Positions 1 through 11,577 of a stretch of DNA of 64,000 bases are shown here, one piece after another. The translations under genes were made by a program, and so were the position numbers. The notes beneath the pieces are model-generated. The model did not search any database and was not told the DNA's origin. It saw only the letters and a list, made by a program, of their open reading frames with translations. Position 1 is the first letter of the stretch; every line of letters starts with the position of its first letter. Origin of the DNA: Bolinopsis microptera (lineage: Eukaryota; Ctenophora; Tentaculata; Lobata; Bolinopsidae); contig NC_087077.1 in assembly GCF_026151205.1 (NCBI RefSeq), positions 14,544,983 to 14,608,982 on the forward strand, given 5' to 3'.

Positions 1-2293
1 GTCCTCGTCTTCATCCACATCCTTAGTCCTCCTCCTCCTTATCCTCCTCCTCAGTCCTCCCCCAGTCCTCCTCCTCATCCTCGTCCACCTCCTGAGTCCT
101 CCTTCTGAGTCCTCCTCCTCATCCTCCTCCTCAGTTATCATCCTCTTCCTCCTCAGTCCTCCCCAGTCCTCCTCCTCCTCATCCTCCTCCTTCTCCTCCT
201 CATCAGTCCTCATCCTCTGTCCTCCTCACAATCGTCCTCGTCCTCATCCACATCCTTAGTCCTCCTCCTCCTTATCCTCCTCCTCAGTCCTCCCCCAGTC
301 CTCCTCCTCATTCTTCTCCTTCTCCTCCTCCTAGCCTCATCCTCCTCCTCCTTCTCCGCTTTCTTCTTCTCCTAATCAGTCCTCCTCCTCCTCCTCGTCC
401 TTAGTCCTCGTCCTCGTCCTCCTCAGTCTTCCTCCTCAGTCCTCCTCAGTCCTCCTCAGTCCTCCTCCTTATCATCCTCCTCCTCCTCAACAGTCCTCCT
501 CCTCCTCCTCAGTCTCCTCTTCCTCATCGTCCTCCTCAGTCCTCCTCCTCCTCTTCCTCATCGTCCTCCTCAGTCCTCCTCCTCCTTCTCCTCATCAGTC
601 CTCATCCTCAGTCCTACACTAGTCGTCCTCGTCCTCAGTCCTCCTCCTCATCCTCCTCTTCGGGCTCTTCCTTCTTCTCCTAATCAGTCCTCCTCCTCTG
701 TCGTCCTCCTCCTCTTCCTTAACCCTTGTCCTCATCCTCCTAGTCCTCGTCCTTAGTCTTCGTCCTCCTTAGTCTTCGTCCTCAGTCCTCCTCCTCCTCC
801 TCATCCTCCTCATCCTTCTCCTTAGTCCTCATCCTTCTCCTTAGTCCTCCTCCTCCTCCTCAGTCCTACTCCTCAGTCCTCCTCCTCTTCCTCATCCTCT
901 TCAGTCCTCTTTCTCAGCGCTCATCTTATTCCTCCTCAGTCCTCCTCCTCCTCATTCCCCAGTCCTCCTCCTACTCGTCAGTCCTCCTCCTCCTCCTCCT
1001 CCTCGTCCTCATCCTCCTCGTCCTCCTCCTCAGTCCTTCTCCTCCTCAGTCCTCCTCCTTCTCCTCCTCAGTCCTCCTTCTCCTTCTCCTCCTTTTCCTC
1101 CTTCTCCTCCTACTCCTAAGTCCTCCTCCCCCAGTCCACCTCCTCATCAGTCCTCCGCCAGTCCTCCTTCTCCTCCTTCTCATCCTCAGTCCTCCTCCTC
1201 ATCATCCTCCTCAGTCCTCCCCCAGTCCTCCTCCTCCTCAGTCCTCCCCAAGTCCTCCTCTTCCTCAGTCCTCCCCCAGTCCTCCTTCTCCTCCTCATCA
1301 TCAGTCCTCCTCCTCAGTCCTCGTCCTTCTCCTTCATATCAGTCCTCCTCCTCAGTCCTCCACAAGTCCTCCTCTTCTTCAGTCCTCCCCCAGTCCTCCT
1401 TCTCCTCCTCCTCATCATCAGTCCTCCTCCTCAGTCCTCGTCCTTCTCCTTCTTATCATTCCTCCTCTTCAGTCTTCCTCCTCGTCCTCGCTCTCGTCCT
1501 CCTCCTCAGTCCTCCTCCTCCTTAGTCCTCCTCCTCCTCACCAATCAGCTGCTCCTCTTCCTCAGTCCTCCCTCTCCTCTTCAGTCCTCCTCCTCCTCAG
1601 TCCTCCTCCTCCTCAGTCCTCCTCGGTCCTTCTCCTCCTCCTCAATCCTCCTCGGTCCTTCTCCTCCTCCCCAGTCCTCCTCTTTCTCCTCAGTCTTCCT
1701 CCTTCTCCTCCTCCTCCTCCTCAGTTCTCCTCCTCGCCCTCCTCCTCCTTCTCCTCTTCCTTCTCCTCCTAATCAGTCCTCCTCCTCAGTCGTCCTCTTC
1801 ATGTCCTTAGTCATCGTCCTCATCGTCCTTAGTCCTCGTCCTCATCCTCCTAGTCCTCGTCCTTAGTCATCGTCCTCATCCTCCTAGTCCTCTTCCTGGT
1901 CCTCCTCTGTCCTCCTCAGTCCTCCTTCTCCTCAGTCCTCAGTCCTCCTCCTCAGTCCTCCCCCAGTCCTCCTTCTCCTCCTCCTCATCCTCAGTCCTCC
2001 TCCTCCTCCTCCTTCTCTTTCTTATCAGTCCTCCTCCTCAGTCCTCGCTCTCGTCCTCGTCCTCAGTCCTTTTCGTCCTTAGCCCTCGCGTTCTCTTAGT
2101 CCTTCTCCTCCCCGTCCTCAGTCCTCCTCTTCCTCCTCACCAATCCTGCTCCTCTTCCTCAGTCCTCCCTCTCCTCTTCAGTCCTCCTCCTCTTCAGTCC
2201 TCCTCCTCCTCCTCTGTCCTTCTCGGTCCTTCTCCTCCTCGTCAGTCCTCCTCCTCCTCAGTCTTCCTCCTTCTCCTCCTCCTCCTCTCTTTT
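1..2293. repeat. TCC-rich polypyrimidine low-complexity tract, about 2.3 kb
   Basis: Almost every base of the plus strand is part of variable AGTCCTCC(TCC)n strings; purines are nearly limited to single AG, AT or G interruptions. It runs off the left edge, so the full length is unknown. ORFs inside it read as poly-Arg/Glu/Gly and are repeat shadows. Long mirror-like purine/pyrimidine strand bias can form triplex (H-DNA); that is general knowledge, not shown here. Confidence 0.95.
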
Positions 2294-4679
2294 AATGTTA
2301 TTTAAAATTGTGTAGACTATTCTTTGTATCTAACTGAGGATTGGAAGTTTGAGAAAGGACCATGGTCAATGGTCATTAACCGTGCTACCCATTTCTGCAG
2401 ATAGCCTGTTACAAATTGTGGAGACAATTTAAATCAAAAGTTACTAATGCGTTCCCTATTTGTTACTATTGTTATTACCAACCGTACCTCTTTCAATTGT
2501 GGACCGGGGTGGATGTTTCTGTCAAACAAGAGTTGATACGACAGTGTGTTGTTTTTCGGACGAAACGATTCTTGTTTGGAACTAGAAACCATTTTGGGGT
2601 TCTGGGACCACCACCAATCGATTTCTTGTCATATTTAAGTACAGAAATAGCTACCTATATCGCCTAGAAACCTCAGAGGAAAGATTTAAATTTTCCCGAT
2701 TTTTCCGATATGAGGGTTGATGAGGCCAAAATCGGGATCGGAATGATCGGAAATGATCGGGTTGGACCCCCCCCCCCCCCCATTTGTTAGTATTTGTATC
2801 AGTTTTATTATTGTTTTGCTATTTGAACAGTTACAACATTTACTATTTACTTGATGGGGGCATACATATCAAATAGTACACATGTATGAACCGTGATATG
2901 AAGTTAATTTGGATTGATTTCTGTGTTGGGTAGTGTATAATTATATTGTATGTTATCTAATGTATTTAAAAATACCACCAACTTTTAATTATCCAACCAA
3001 CAATGCTTCCTGGTTACTTCTTTTTAACTTTTAAATCTAAAATTGTGACAGATTAATTGTTCCGCATCCACATCATGATTCCTTGAAACGATTAGCATCT
3101 CGAGACCATCTCTTGGTAAGTGTCTTACTCCTTGGCTGTACCGAATGTGTCTTTGTTAACATGGTTATGATAACAACGACTAGTCTCAAATTGAACCACT
3201 TAGTACAACGACCGGAGGTCACATATTACATCCAGAATGATTAGCGCTCAATTGACTCAGGATTCTATTCTTTGTTCTAAGTAATGATGATCTAGGACGG
3301 GGTTCATTCGGTCTCTGGTTCAGAACTATATAAGAGACCAGATCGTTAGGTTAACTTGGAAGATCCAGGCAATTGGCTTGTTGCCCTCATCACAATAACA
3401 GCCAGTCCATGGCAGCACAAATCACTATTGCCATAGTGCACTGTACCGTCATTTCAATGCGCTGCGTTCCACCTCTCGTAATTTGCTTTGACTCCACACA
3501 TTCTAACTTCTTGTATTACTGTTGAGTGTTGGTAGTTCAACTTATTCTAAACTCACAACTTCTTCTTAACTCCCTATACTGAAGCACACTTTTGTTTCTT
3601 GCGCCGCGCGATCATGTCTCCCTATTCACTATCTCTTAGTCTTATAATTAAATTCGGTGATAAAGAGTTATATTATATTACATTTCAGAACGAGCAAATT
3701 CCTTGCACGACATTCCGTTTTATGACTATATTAGGACCTCACGTGGTATTACAAAACAATACAGAGCAAGTCATGTCGTCATTACTTTCTCGGTGGCAAC
3801 CTCTCCTACGATTTACCGCTAGTGGTTTTCCGTGAGGTATTTTAAGTGGTTTGTAAATGATGTAATTGGCCCTATCTTACTACAAGTCCGCTTTGTCTTT
3901 GATCTTCGCTCATCGTTGAGCCGTCTTATCTAGCGCCAAGTACCGCCCTATAAATGCTGGGACTGGTCTTTAGTTGGCTGGAAAGGATTTCTTCAGTGCC
4001 TGGCGATAATCCCGGTCCCCTCGGTTTATGCCATTTCCTACTATCTAGTGCCTTATCTTGCTTCGTGAATTTACTGAGAGTGAGATGTAGCCATTGATGA
4101 TCCTTTAAGTTTACGTATATACCATTTCAAAGTAAGGCTTAACTTACTGTATCTAGTCTGTTGTTTGGGCGTCATCCTATCACCAATAATTGTAGAAAAT
4201 GAAAATAGAGCGGTAGTACTAGTAAATGTGATAGTAATACTATTTTCATTTCCTAGTCCTACTATTTAACGGGTAAATTTACGTAAATCGCGGTGTATCG
4301 GTATGGTCAGGGTAGGTAACAATAATTAAATTTTAAATTCCAAGCCGCATATTAATATTATGCCATGTTATTAACATGGCCTTTATTTTTTGACAAAACT
4401 GGTTTTCCCTCCGCACATGATATTAGTGGTATACCAGAGGTTAACTAACTAGCCTGACAGGCTTGCTTGACATCTCGTTTATCAGCCATGCTATAATTAT
4501 GACTTATCATGTGATAGATATCATACTACAAATTAGGCATTTGAAGAGGAAACTGAAAGGGAAAAGGTACGGTTAATCGCGAGATGTACGCCGTACGGCC
4601 ATGCTTAATCAAAGAATGTTAGATCTGTTGAATAACATAAGATTAATTCCGTATCGCCAAAAATCCTGCCATATAATTT
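2294..4679. other. Non-coding AT-rich stretch, no gene seen
   Basis: No ORF here has exon-like composition together with splice sites. A homopolymer C run lies at 2767-2781, just after a short stretch with several GATCGG/ATCGGG-type words (2695-2762). I see nothing else that can be named. Confidence 0.6.
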
Positions 4680-4746
4680 TCAGGGAATAGCCATGATACG
4701 GCTCCTAATCATGACTGTGAGCCTAGTCATGCTAGTCGGGTTAGTA

Positions 4747-5086
4747 TTACTGCTGTTCAGAGAATTGTAACGTCTACCATTACTGCTGTTCAGATAATTG
4801 TAACGTCTACCATTACTGCTGTTCAAATAATTGTAACGTCTACCATTACTGCTGTTCAGATAATTGTAACGTCTACCATTCCTGCTGTTCAGATAATTGT
4901 AACGTCTACCATTACTGCTGTTCAGAGAATTGTAACGTCTACCATTACTGCTGTTCAGAGAATTGTAACGTCTACCATTACTGCTGTTCAGAGAATTGTA
5001 ACGTCTACCATTACTGCTGTTCAGATAATTGTAACGTCTACCATTACTGCTGTTCAGAGAATTGTAACGTCTACCAGTACCATTAC
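4747..5086. repeat. 33-bp minisatellite, about 10 copies, open on the minus strand
   Basis: About ten copies of a 33-bp unit (core ATTACTGCTGTTCAG then AATTGTAACGTCTACC) differ by only one or two bases. Because 33 is a multiple of three, the minus strand stays open and would encode 11-residue repeats of the form NSSNGRRYN(S/Y)L. The enclosing minus ORF is 4680-5237 (185 codons). It also runs through a CT dinucleotide tract at 5121-5143, read as Arg-Glu repeats, which argues against a real protein. I call it a minisatellite; expression is not supported. Confidence 0.85.
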
Positions 5087-5237
5087 TACAGTGTTTAACA
5101 CAGTTCACATGATTAAGATCCCTCTCTCTCTCTCTCTCTCTCCCAAGATCCCAGGACACACCTGGACAATATCCAGGCTGGATATCCTGATAGACATTTG
5201 TAACATCGATTATCCTACCACAATACAAGTGTCGCAT

Positions 5238-7139
5238 TACCTGCCAATAAGATCAGATTAACTTATTAAATCTAACTTCACTGTGTATGTGTGTGAGACG
5301 TACATATTACATCATTTCGTTTAGAGAGACAAGTTAATCTGTATGTCTCTTTTATTATGTCTCTTTTATTGTTTCCGTCGAGTTTTGTTGGTGCGAACAA
5401 ATTTATTAATAAAATATGCACAGTTGGGCCATGAATTTTGTTGAACTTGAATGGTCGGGGATGATATGATGTATACCATTAGTGAGAACAGTAACACATG
5501 TCAAGTTTAATCATTAATGACATGTATGGTCGGTCACTATTCACATATGACATAACACAGCATCTATATCACCAAATTGCTATCACGTAGCACACCTTCT
5601 AGTATAACAGTATAGTATCGTTATAAAGCTTGAAACCAACGTCTGTGATATTATTTATCTCTAAATATTTTTATTGCCCTCGGAACGCTTCGGGTCACTG
5701 ACCATTTATTTTATGGTAATAGCTGGATATATTATGAGCATTTCTGTATTCCATTTAATTCGATAGCAGTAATATTATAATGCATATACGATATCTTATT
5801 ATGTACATGAAATTTAAGCCTCACTTATATTATATAGTCCGACAGTATTTATTTGTGTCATTTTCTTGGAAGGAAGTTCAATTCGAGGTCTTTTTCCATA
5901 TAGAATTTGAGTCAGTATTTGAGTATTTGGATTAGTGACTAGCAGTATAACGCATTCCTCATTCGATTCGAAATAAATATTGAGCTGGAAGTGGAAGACA
6001 CTGGCATAGCAATGGTAGAACTAGAAGATGAGTGATTGATTTAACAAGACCTATTATCGCAATTTTTTATCTTCAACTTGAATTCAGTTAAAATGTGTTA
6101 TTCAGTGGATATGTTTAAAATTGGTTTAAAGACATAATTATTCAATTTGTCTCAATATGATTTGGAGAAGCTCTATTCTTATGATATATTTATTAAACTA
6201 AAATATGTTTAAGTTCAGTTTTGAGAGATAAACTGGTAGCTCGTTTTTCTCCGTCTTATATTTTATTTTAATCTTATTATTGGGTTGTTTATATAAATTT
6301 AATTTATCTAAATTGCACAATTAAATGTCCCCTAAATTTCGTGTAATAATAAATAAGGTAAATCGATTTTTATATGATCAATGATATTATTGCTGCTATC
6401 GAATTAAAGGGGAATCGGGGATACAGACATGCTCATATTTCCAGTTAAAACCATAAAATAAATGGCAATAGTCCAGGGAGGACATCATACTCAATTATGC
6501 CTGTTTAATTAATAATGATTGAATAATTGATAGGAGTAGGGCGTCATGATGATAACAGTATTGACTATGATACTGATAGTGATTGCGCTGCGATATTAAT
6601 TCAATAAGATGACGTAATGGCTAAATAGTCAATCGAGTATTCAAAGTTTGTTTATGCAAACCAACCGGAGTTGGTGTGAAATTCGATCGATTGATGTAGA
6701 TAGCGATACTTGATTAGGCTCTAAACGAAACCAGGTCACGGAGTAGTAGTACCTAGCTAAATATCGTGCTACTATTATTCCGAGTTGCTATAACATTTTA
6801 CGTACTAACTACTACTACTACTACTACTACTAGCATCTCGGTTAGTTTTATACCGCAATCATTTATACTTATAGTTGTCTCAGACCTTGGTCTGAAGCCT
6901 AAGAATTAAAGCCTTCTACCGGCGTCCAGCTACCCAGTACCACTGATTCCTCACAATTTCCCTCGACGGGTAATCATCCCTCAGGAACAGATAAAGTCTG
7001 CCAAAAGGAAATTATTGCAGTTGAAATTCCGATAGTTTGTAAATCTGAGACGAACTGATGGTTTCTCTAATTGCAAAATACCGCCACTTATATACAATAT
7101 GAACATCGCATTGAGAATCCAGAATCTTAGTTGCTCTGA
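5238..7139. other. Non-coding stretch with an (ACT)n microsatellite
   Basis: Very AT-rich with no exon-like ORF. The only structured feature I see is an (ACT) trinucleotide microsatellite at about 6808-6832. Confidence 0.55.
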
Positions 7140-7140
7140 A

Positions 7141-7223
7141 AGAATAATCGCACAAGAAGGCTGTATTAGCCTATTGTACCGTACAATAGACTACAATAGA
7201 CAGCCTTCTTGTGCGATTATTCT
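7141..7223. repeat. Perfect 24-bp inverted repeat with a nested palindrome
   Basis: The left arm 7141-7164 (AGAATAATCGCACAAGAAGG followed by CTGT) is matched exactly in reverse complement by 7200-7223. Inside the 35-nt loop, CTATTGTAC (7171-7179) pairs with GTACAATAG (7181-7189). The whole can fold as a two-part hairpin. It may be a small foldback element or an expressed hairpin; no neighbouring gene tells which. Confidence 0.85.
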
Positions 7224-8909
7224 ATCATTAAATATAGCTAATAACTGTTCTTTCATCTGTTCTTTCATTTGTTGTCGACGTCCGCATATCTTATCTAATT
7301 AGTGGCTGCCAATAGCAACCCCTGAATCCTGATATTTTATATTTTTGATGACATAAAACGGAATATTCTGCCAGTTTTCTTTGTTTGCTTGATTGAAAAT
7401 ATCTGTAGATTAGTAATAGTATGCCCCTGGATTCTTTTGACGTCACCAGGACGACCTTCGGTATAGTCTCCGGAAAGGATCATTCATAAATCCTTGTTTT
7501 TAAGAATTACGATCATTCTGTCAAAATGTTTCTCTAAAACGCTGAATCGTTTTGTTGTATTTATATGAAATTAGGGCTCACACTTTATTTGAGTCGAGGT
7601 CGAACATTTCTTGCTATGAGACTGTCAAACTATAAATTGCTATTATTTTATTATGCATATTTATCACTTGATTTATAGAATATTTTGTCGATAATGTTTT
7701 CTCTTCTAGTTACATTTAGCATTGTTATAATAATAGTAATTATAATGAATATAATAATCATTATTATAGTGGAATAGAGAGTTCACAACTTGTATTGACC
7801 AAATAATAATATATCATTGTTCAAAGTTCAAACATGCTTCAAGCAACCTGTCGATCGGCCGATGAGGACAACTATGTTGCAATCGATCATCGTAAGTATA
7901 ATGAGTTTGAATTAGGTAACTAGTAGCGGCGCTAGTAAACTGGAACAGGCCACAGGCAAGGTACTGTTTTATAAACGCCTTTTTTAATGTAGAGCACTGA
8001 TGTAACGTATCTTGCATGATAAATTCTTTAGATCTCCTGGGAACACGCTAATAGCGAATAAAGGGTATCATTTGCGGCTAATGTCTCTGGTTAGTGTCTC
8101 TAATTCTCTAATTATCTGATAATCTAGAAAATAGGCGAGTGGCACGATGCAGTTATACTTGTTGCTTTGTATTTGTCCCTGGTTGCGGCGGCAGAGCTGA
8201 CCACTAATTTTGGTAAGGTGGCAGCGCCAGCATAGTAGTGGTACACCAAGGTATTGTTTTAAGAAAAATATCTCTATTCATGCAGAATGCCCGAAATCTT
8301 TTTGATTAATTATATTGTAACTTATTAATAAGTTAAGTGGCGGCTTTTTCCCGAATTTCAGGTATTTTTCTAAGAAAAAACGCCCAATTCGTGTATTATG
8401 CTGTCCAATTTAACGGTCGGTCAACGTTAACAAATATTTGGGGTATATTTTGCTTCCACGGGGGTAGCAAAAACTGTAGGGGGCGGGAAAAAAAAAGGCC
8501 CGACCTTTTCTTATTTTTTAGGACCTATACAATTTTGGGGGCGGCAAACAAATTTGCGGGGGGGGGGGGGGGGGGGGGGGGGGGTACTGCACAAATACGT
8601 TGCACCACTGTCCCCATACCAGGTGAATAACATAAAATTGAGATATGGACGTTTCACTTGTGTCCTACGCATTCGTGTCTTATAACTTATGCTCTATTAA
8701 ATCAGGCGTGTCCTCAAAGTCAATCACTTTGACCCTACACTGGAACTTGGAGATCAGAGGGACAGAGTAGATCAGACTCAGAGGGACTGTAGAGTTTTGA
8801 ATTGTCTATCAGAGCTATTTAAAGAAAGTTTTAAACACGCGATATAGGCCAGTGAATAGATGTACTATCATCTGAATACAATTTTCAAATAAACTCTGTA
8901 AATGTCATC
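7224..8909. other. Non-coding stretch with G27 homopolymer
   Basis: No credible gene. A run of 27 G occurs at 8558-8584, preceded by a GGGGGC-rich zone (8476-8545). ORFs of 67 and 97 codons here have no family features and the second is partly poly-Gly from the homopolymer. Confidence 0.55.
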
Positions 8910-9161
8910 TTAACGCGAACGGGAGCTGGTAATACTATTATCATTAAACAATTGATTACTACAAACGGTTTTACATACTTCACCCAAGGTCCCAGAACTT
9001 CCCGCTCCGAAAACCTCGTCAGACACCTCTATTGCCAAAGAGACCTCAGCGCCCCAGTTAGTTTCGTCACTATCTGAGAACTGGAGCGTAGTAGATCCCG
9101 TGACCGTCCTCACGTTCTGTATAGTCAGGGAGATGGTGGAGGAGCTGGAGCAACTACCCAC
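8910..9161 (-). CDS. Exon-like ORF, possible 3'-terminal exon, function unknown
   Basis: This 83-codon minus-strand ORF is noticeably richer in G+C at third positions than its surroundings and encodes a Ser/Thr-rich, beta-prone stretch with two cysteines (CKTVC near the end) and a TAA stop. There is no ATG: the frame is bounded upstream by a TGA and begins with GTG, so if real it must be entered through a splice acceptor (TAG sites at 9155-9165 are possible but lack a good pyrimidine tract). I recognise no family. It could be the last exon or a decayed remnant of a secreted or membrane protein gene, or chance. Confidence 0.25.
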   Translation of the reverse strand: MGSCSSSSTISLTIQNVRTVTGSTTLQFSDSDETNWGAEVSLAIEVSDEVFGAGSSGTLGEVCKTVCSNQLFNDNSITSSRSR

Positions 9162-11224
9162 ATTGTTTTCTCAGATGACTTCTGTTGATTCGTATCTGGC
9201 CATCAATAGATCTTCACTTCCGACGGTCACTTTCCCGAATTTTGTATAACATTAACACTAACAGTGCTGGCGTAAATTTCCTGAAAATCCCCACATAACT
9301 ATTTCTTATTCCTGCACTGTCATCTTTGACATTGAATAATAATGTTTTGAACTAAAAATAAACCTGTTGTACGACTTCTGATGATCAGTCTTAATGCCTG
9401 GAAAAAAAATAAAGGGGTATATATTGTATAATAGTATATAGGGGGTAGGATCGCAGAGGCTTATAGATGGAAAATGTTTGGGCACGTACTAAGGAGTTGT
9501 GAAAGCACCCCTGCACCTACCTATCATTCAGATCTGTATGTTTAACGTGTAAGGTCTATAATGGGAGAGAAAGAGCTCATCCCACCAATTTGTATGTGTT
9601 AATTAAAAACCTTTTAAAGAGATAATTTTTTAGTCATAAAGTTTTAAAATTGACTTATTTTGACAATCTGGTTCATATGGCCCATAACAGTGTAATATGT
9701 GGTAACTAGTAGTAGTATAAAGAATGCGTGACTACTCGGCCATTTGATGTATTTCTCGTGTTCATGAATAGCTGTATTTAGTTTTATAATAAATACAGGG
9801 GGTATAATGGCAATTTTTCTTCCTTAAAATATTGCCAGAAGTTCTTTATTATTATTATCAGATGGCAAGTTGATAATTTATCGACTTTCAATACTATCGA
9901 TATTCGATTAAAAAGACAAATAAGGGTGAATTTTGACAGGAACAAATGAATAACTTGTCAAATGTCAAGCTGGATCGCAATCCCTCAACGAATTGAAATT
10001 GAGTCACGTTAGTCGCTTATACGCACCATGTGTTGGAGTCTTATGTTATAAAGTTATAATATTGAATAATATAAATAATGATTTGGGCGACCGCAGTCGG
10101 ATTTCCCTGTCTAATGGCGTTTCGGCCACAGCCCTTTCGGTACAGCTTTTACTGCACCATGGGTGGGCGCCACCCCAAATCTGTATGCACCCGTGTTATT
10201 CTCGAAGCTCTATAGCTCTATAATAATGAAAGCTTGATTTGGTGACCTGTATCCGGATTCCGTCCGTAATTCTAGAGTAATATTGAATACTTTACTACAA
10301 TTATGCGTAACTACCTAGCCATCCTGCCCATCTAATTGTAGAACCTTCTATGAGGATAATTCTAGGTTTATAAATTTTGAATTATCAGAAAACTCAGCGT
10401 AAGACATTACGTAAGACACAACAATCGTGTAAAGCAACGCTATATATACCACGCTGTTGAATAATCCAACCTGAATTGAAAGTACCTAAAGGCTGCAAAT
10501 TTGGCGAATTTTTTGTAATTGCTGTGTCGTGAAATACAGATTCCTAAAATGAACGTTATAATTAGTATTACAGATACAAAGCATGTGGGGGTAAATTGAC
10601 ATACTTTCTCTCCGTTTTTTGTTTTATTTTAACTTGATGCTGTACCAGTCACACTCACACTTTGTTTGGTAATGTGGTATAAGTGGTGACTGACTGATGA
10701 AATAATGAAGGACAATAAATTATGAAATATGTTGCGCCGTGCTAACTGAAGAGACATTTGTCGAGACTTTAGACAGGAATTAAACGAAATGATCGATCGC
10801 AAACAAATTAAATTTGATCTGTTTATGATTATTACGATAGTTTAAAAATTTAATTTGATCCGTCTCGCAACGAATTGTTTTCAGTCAGTTCTATTCAAAA
10901 GATAATTTACAATAAGGAATAATTAAGCATCTTGATAGTCGTATTGAATTGTATTTGCTTTCTCAATGATCTCATTTTATTCTTATAACTTAGTTATACT
11001 CATAGTTCAAATCGTTTCGTGTTGGTTTTAAATGTTAACCTGATTTGGGTTTTCAATGCAAGTTTTACTTGTAACTATCAGGACATTATACTTATAGCGC
11101 ATGCCCTTTGCTGATTCAGTGTGGATTTATTTTTCCATACCCAGAATCTTTTCCACTGTTGTGTCGCTTCCGGTTTCAAACTTCTTTCCATTAACTTCCC
11201 AGACAACTTGTACTCTTTCAAACA
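9162..11224. other. Non-coding stretch, no gene seen
   Basis: AT-rich DNA without exon-like ORFs, clear repeats or RNA genes that I can recognise. The 76-codon ORF at 9993-10223 has no ATG-supported context and no family resemblance. Confidence 0.5.
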
Positions 11225-11507
11225 TTAATATAATTAATTAATATAATTAATTAATATAATTAATTAATATAATTAATTAATATAATTAATTAATATAATT
11301 AATTAATATAATTAATTAATATAATTAATTAATATAATTAATTAATATAATTAATTAATATAATTAATTAATATAATTAATTAATATAATTAATTAATAT
11401 AATTAATTAATATAATTAATTAATATAATTAATTAATATAATTAATTAATATAATTAATTAATATAATTAATTAATATAATTAATTAATATAATTAATTA
11501 ATATAAT
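11225..11507. repeat. 13-bp AT satellite, about 22 copies
   Basis: Head-to-tail copies of the 13-bp unit TAATATAATTAAT, essentially without variation, are made only of A and T. The array ends about 70 bp before the start codon of the GPCR at 11578, so it lies in that gene's 5' flank. The lack of divergence between copies suggests recent expansion. Confidence 0.97.
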
Positions 11508-11577
11508 GTGGCACTATGTCTAACAAGGTATAGTTATACAAAAGTTCTCATGGAGTTGTGACGGTTGAGAAGAGAAA

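Noticed and set aside
1116-1301. Arg/Gly-rich ORF in the pyrimidine tract
   Set aside because: It is only the translation of the TCC-type repeat; other frames across the tract give the same kind of low-complexity product.
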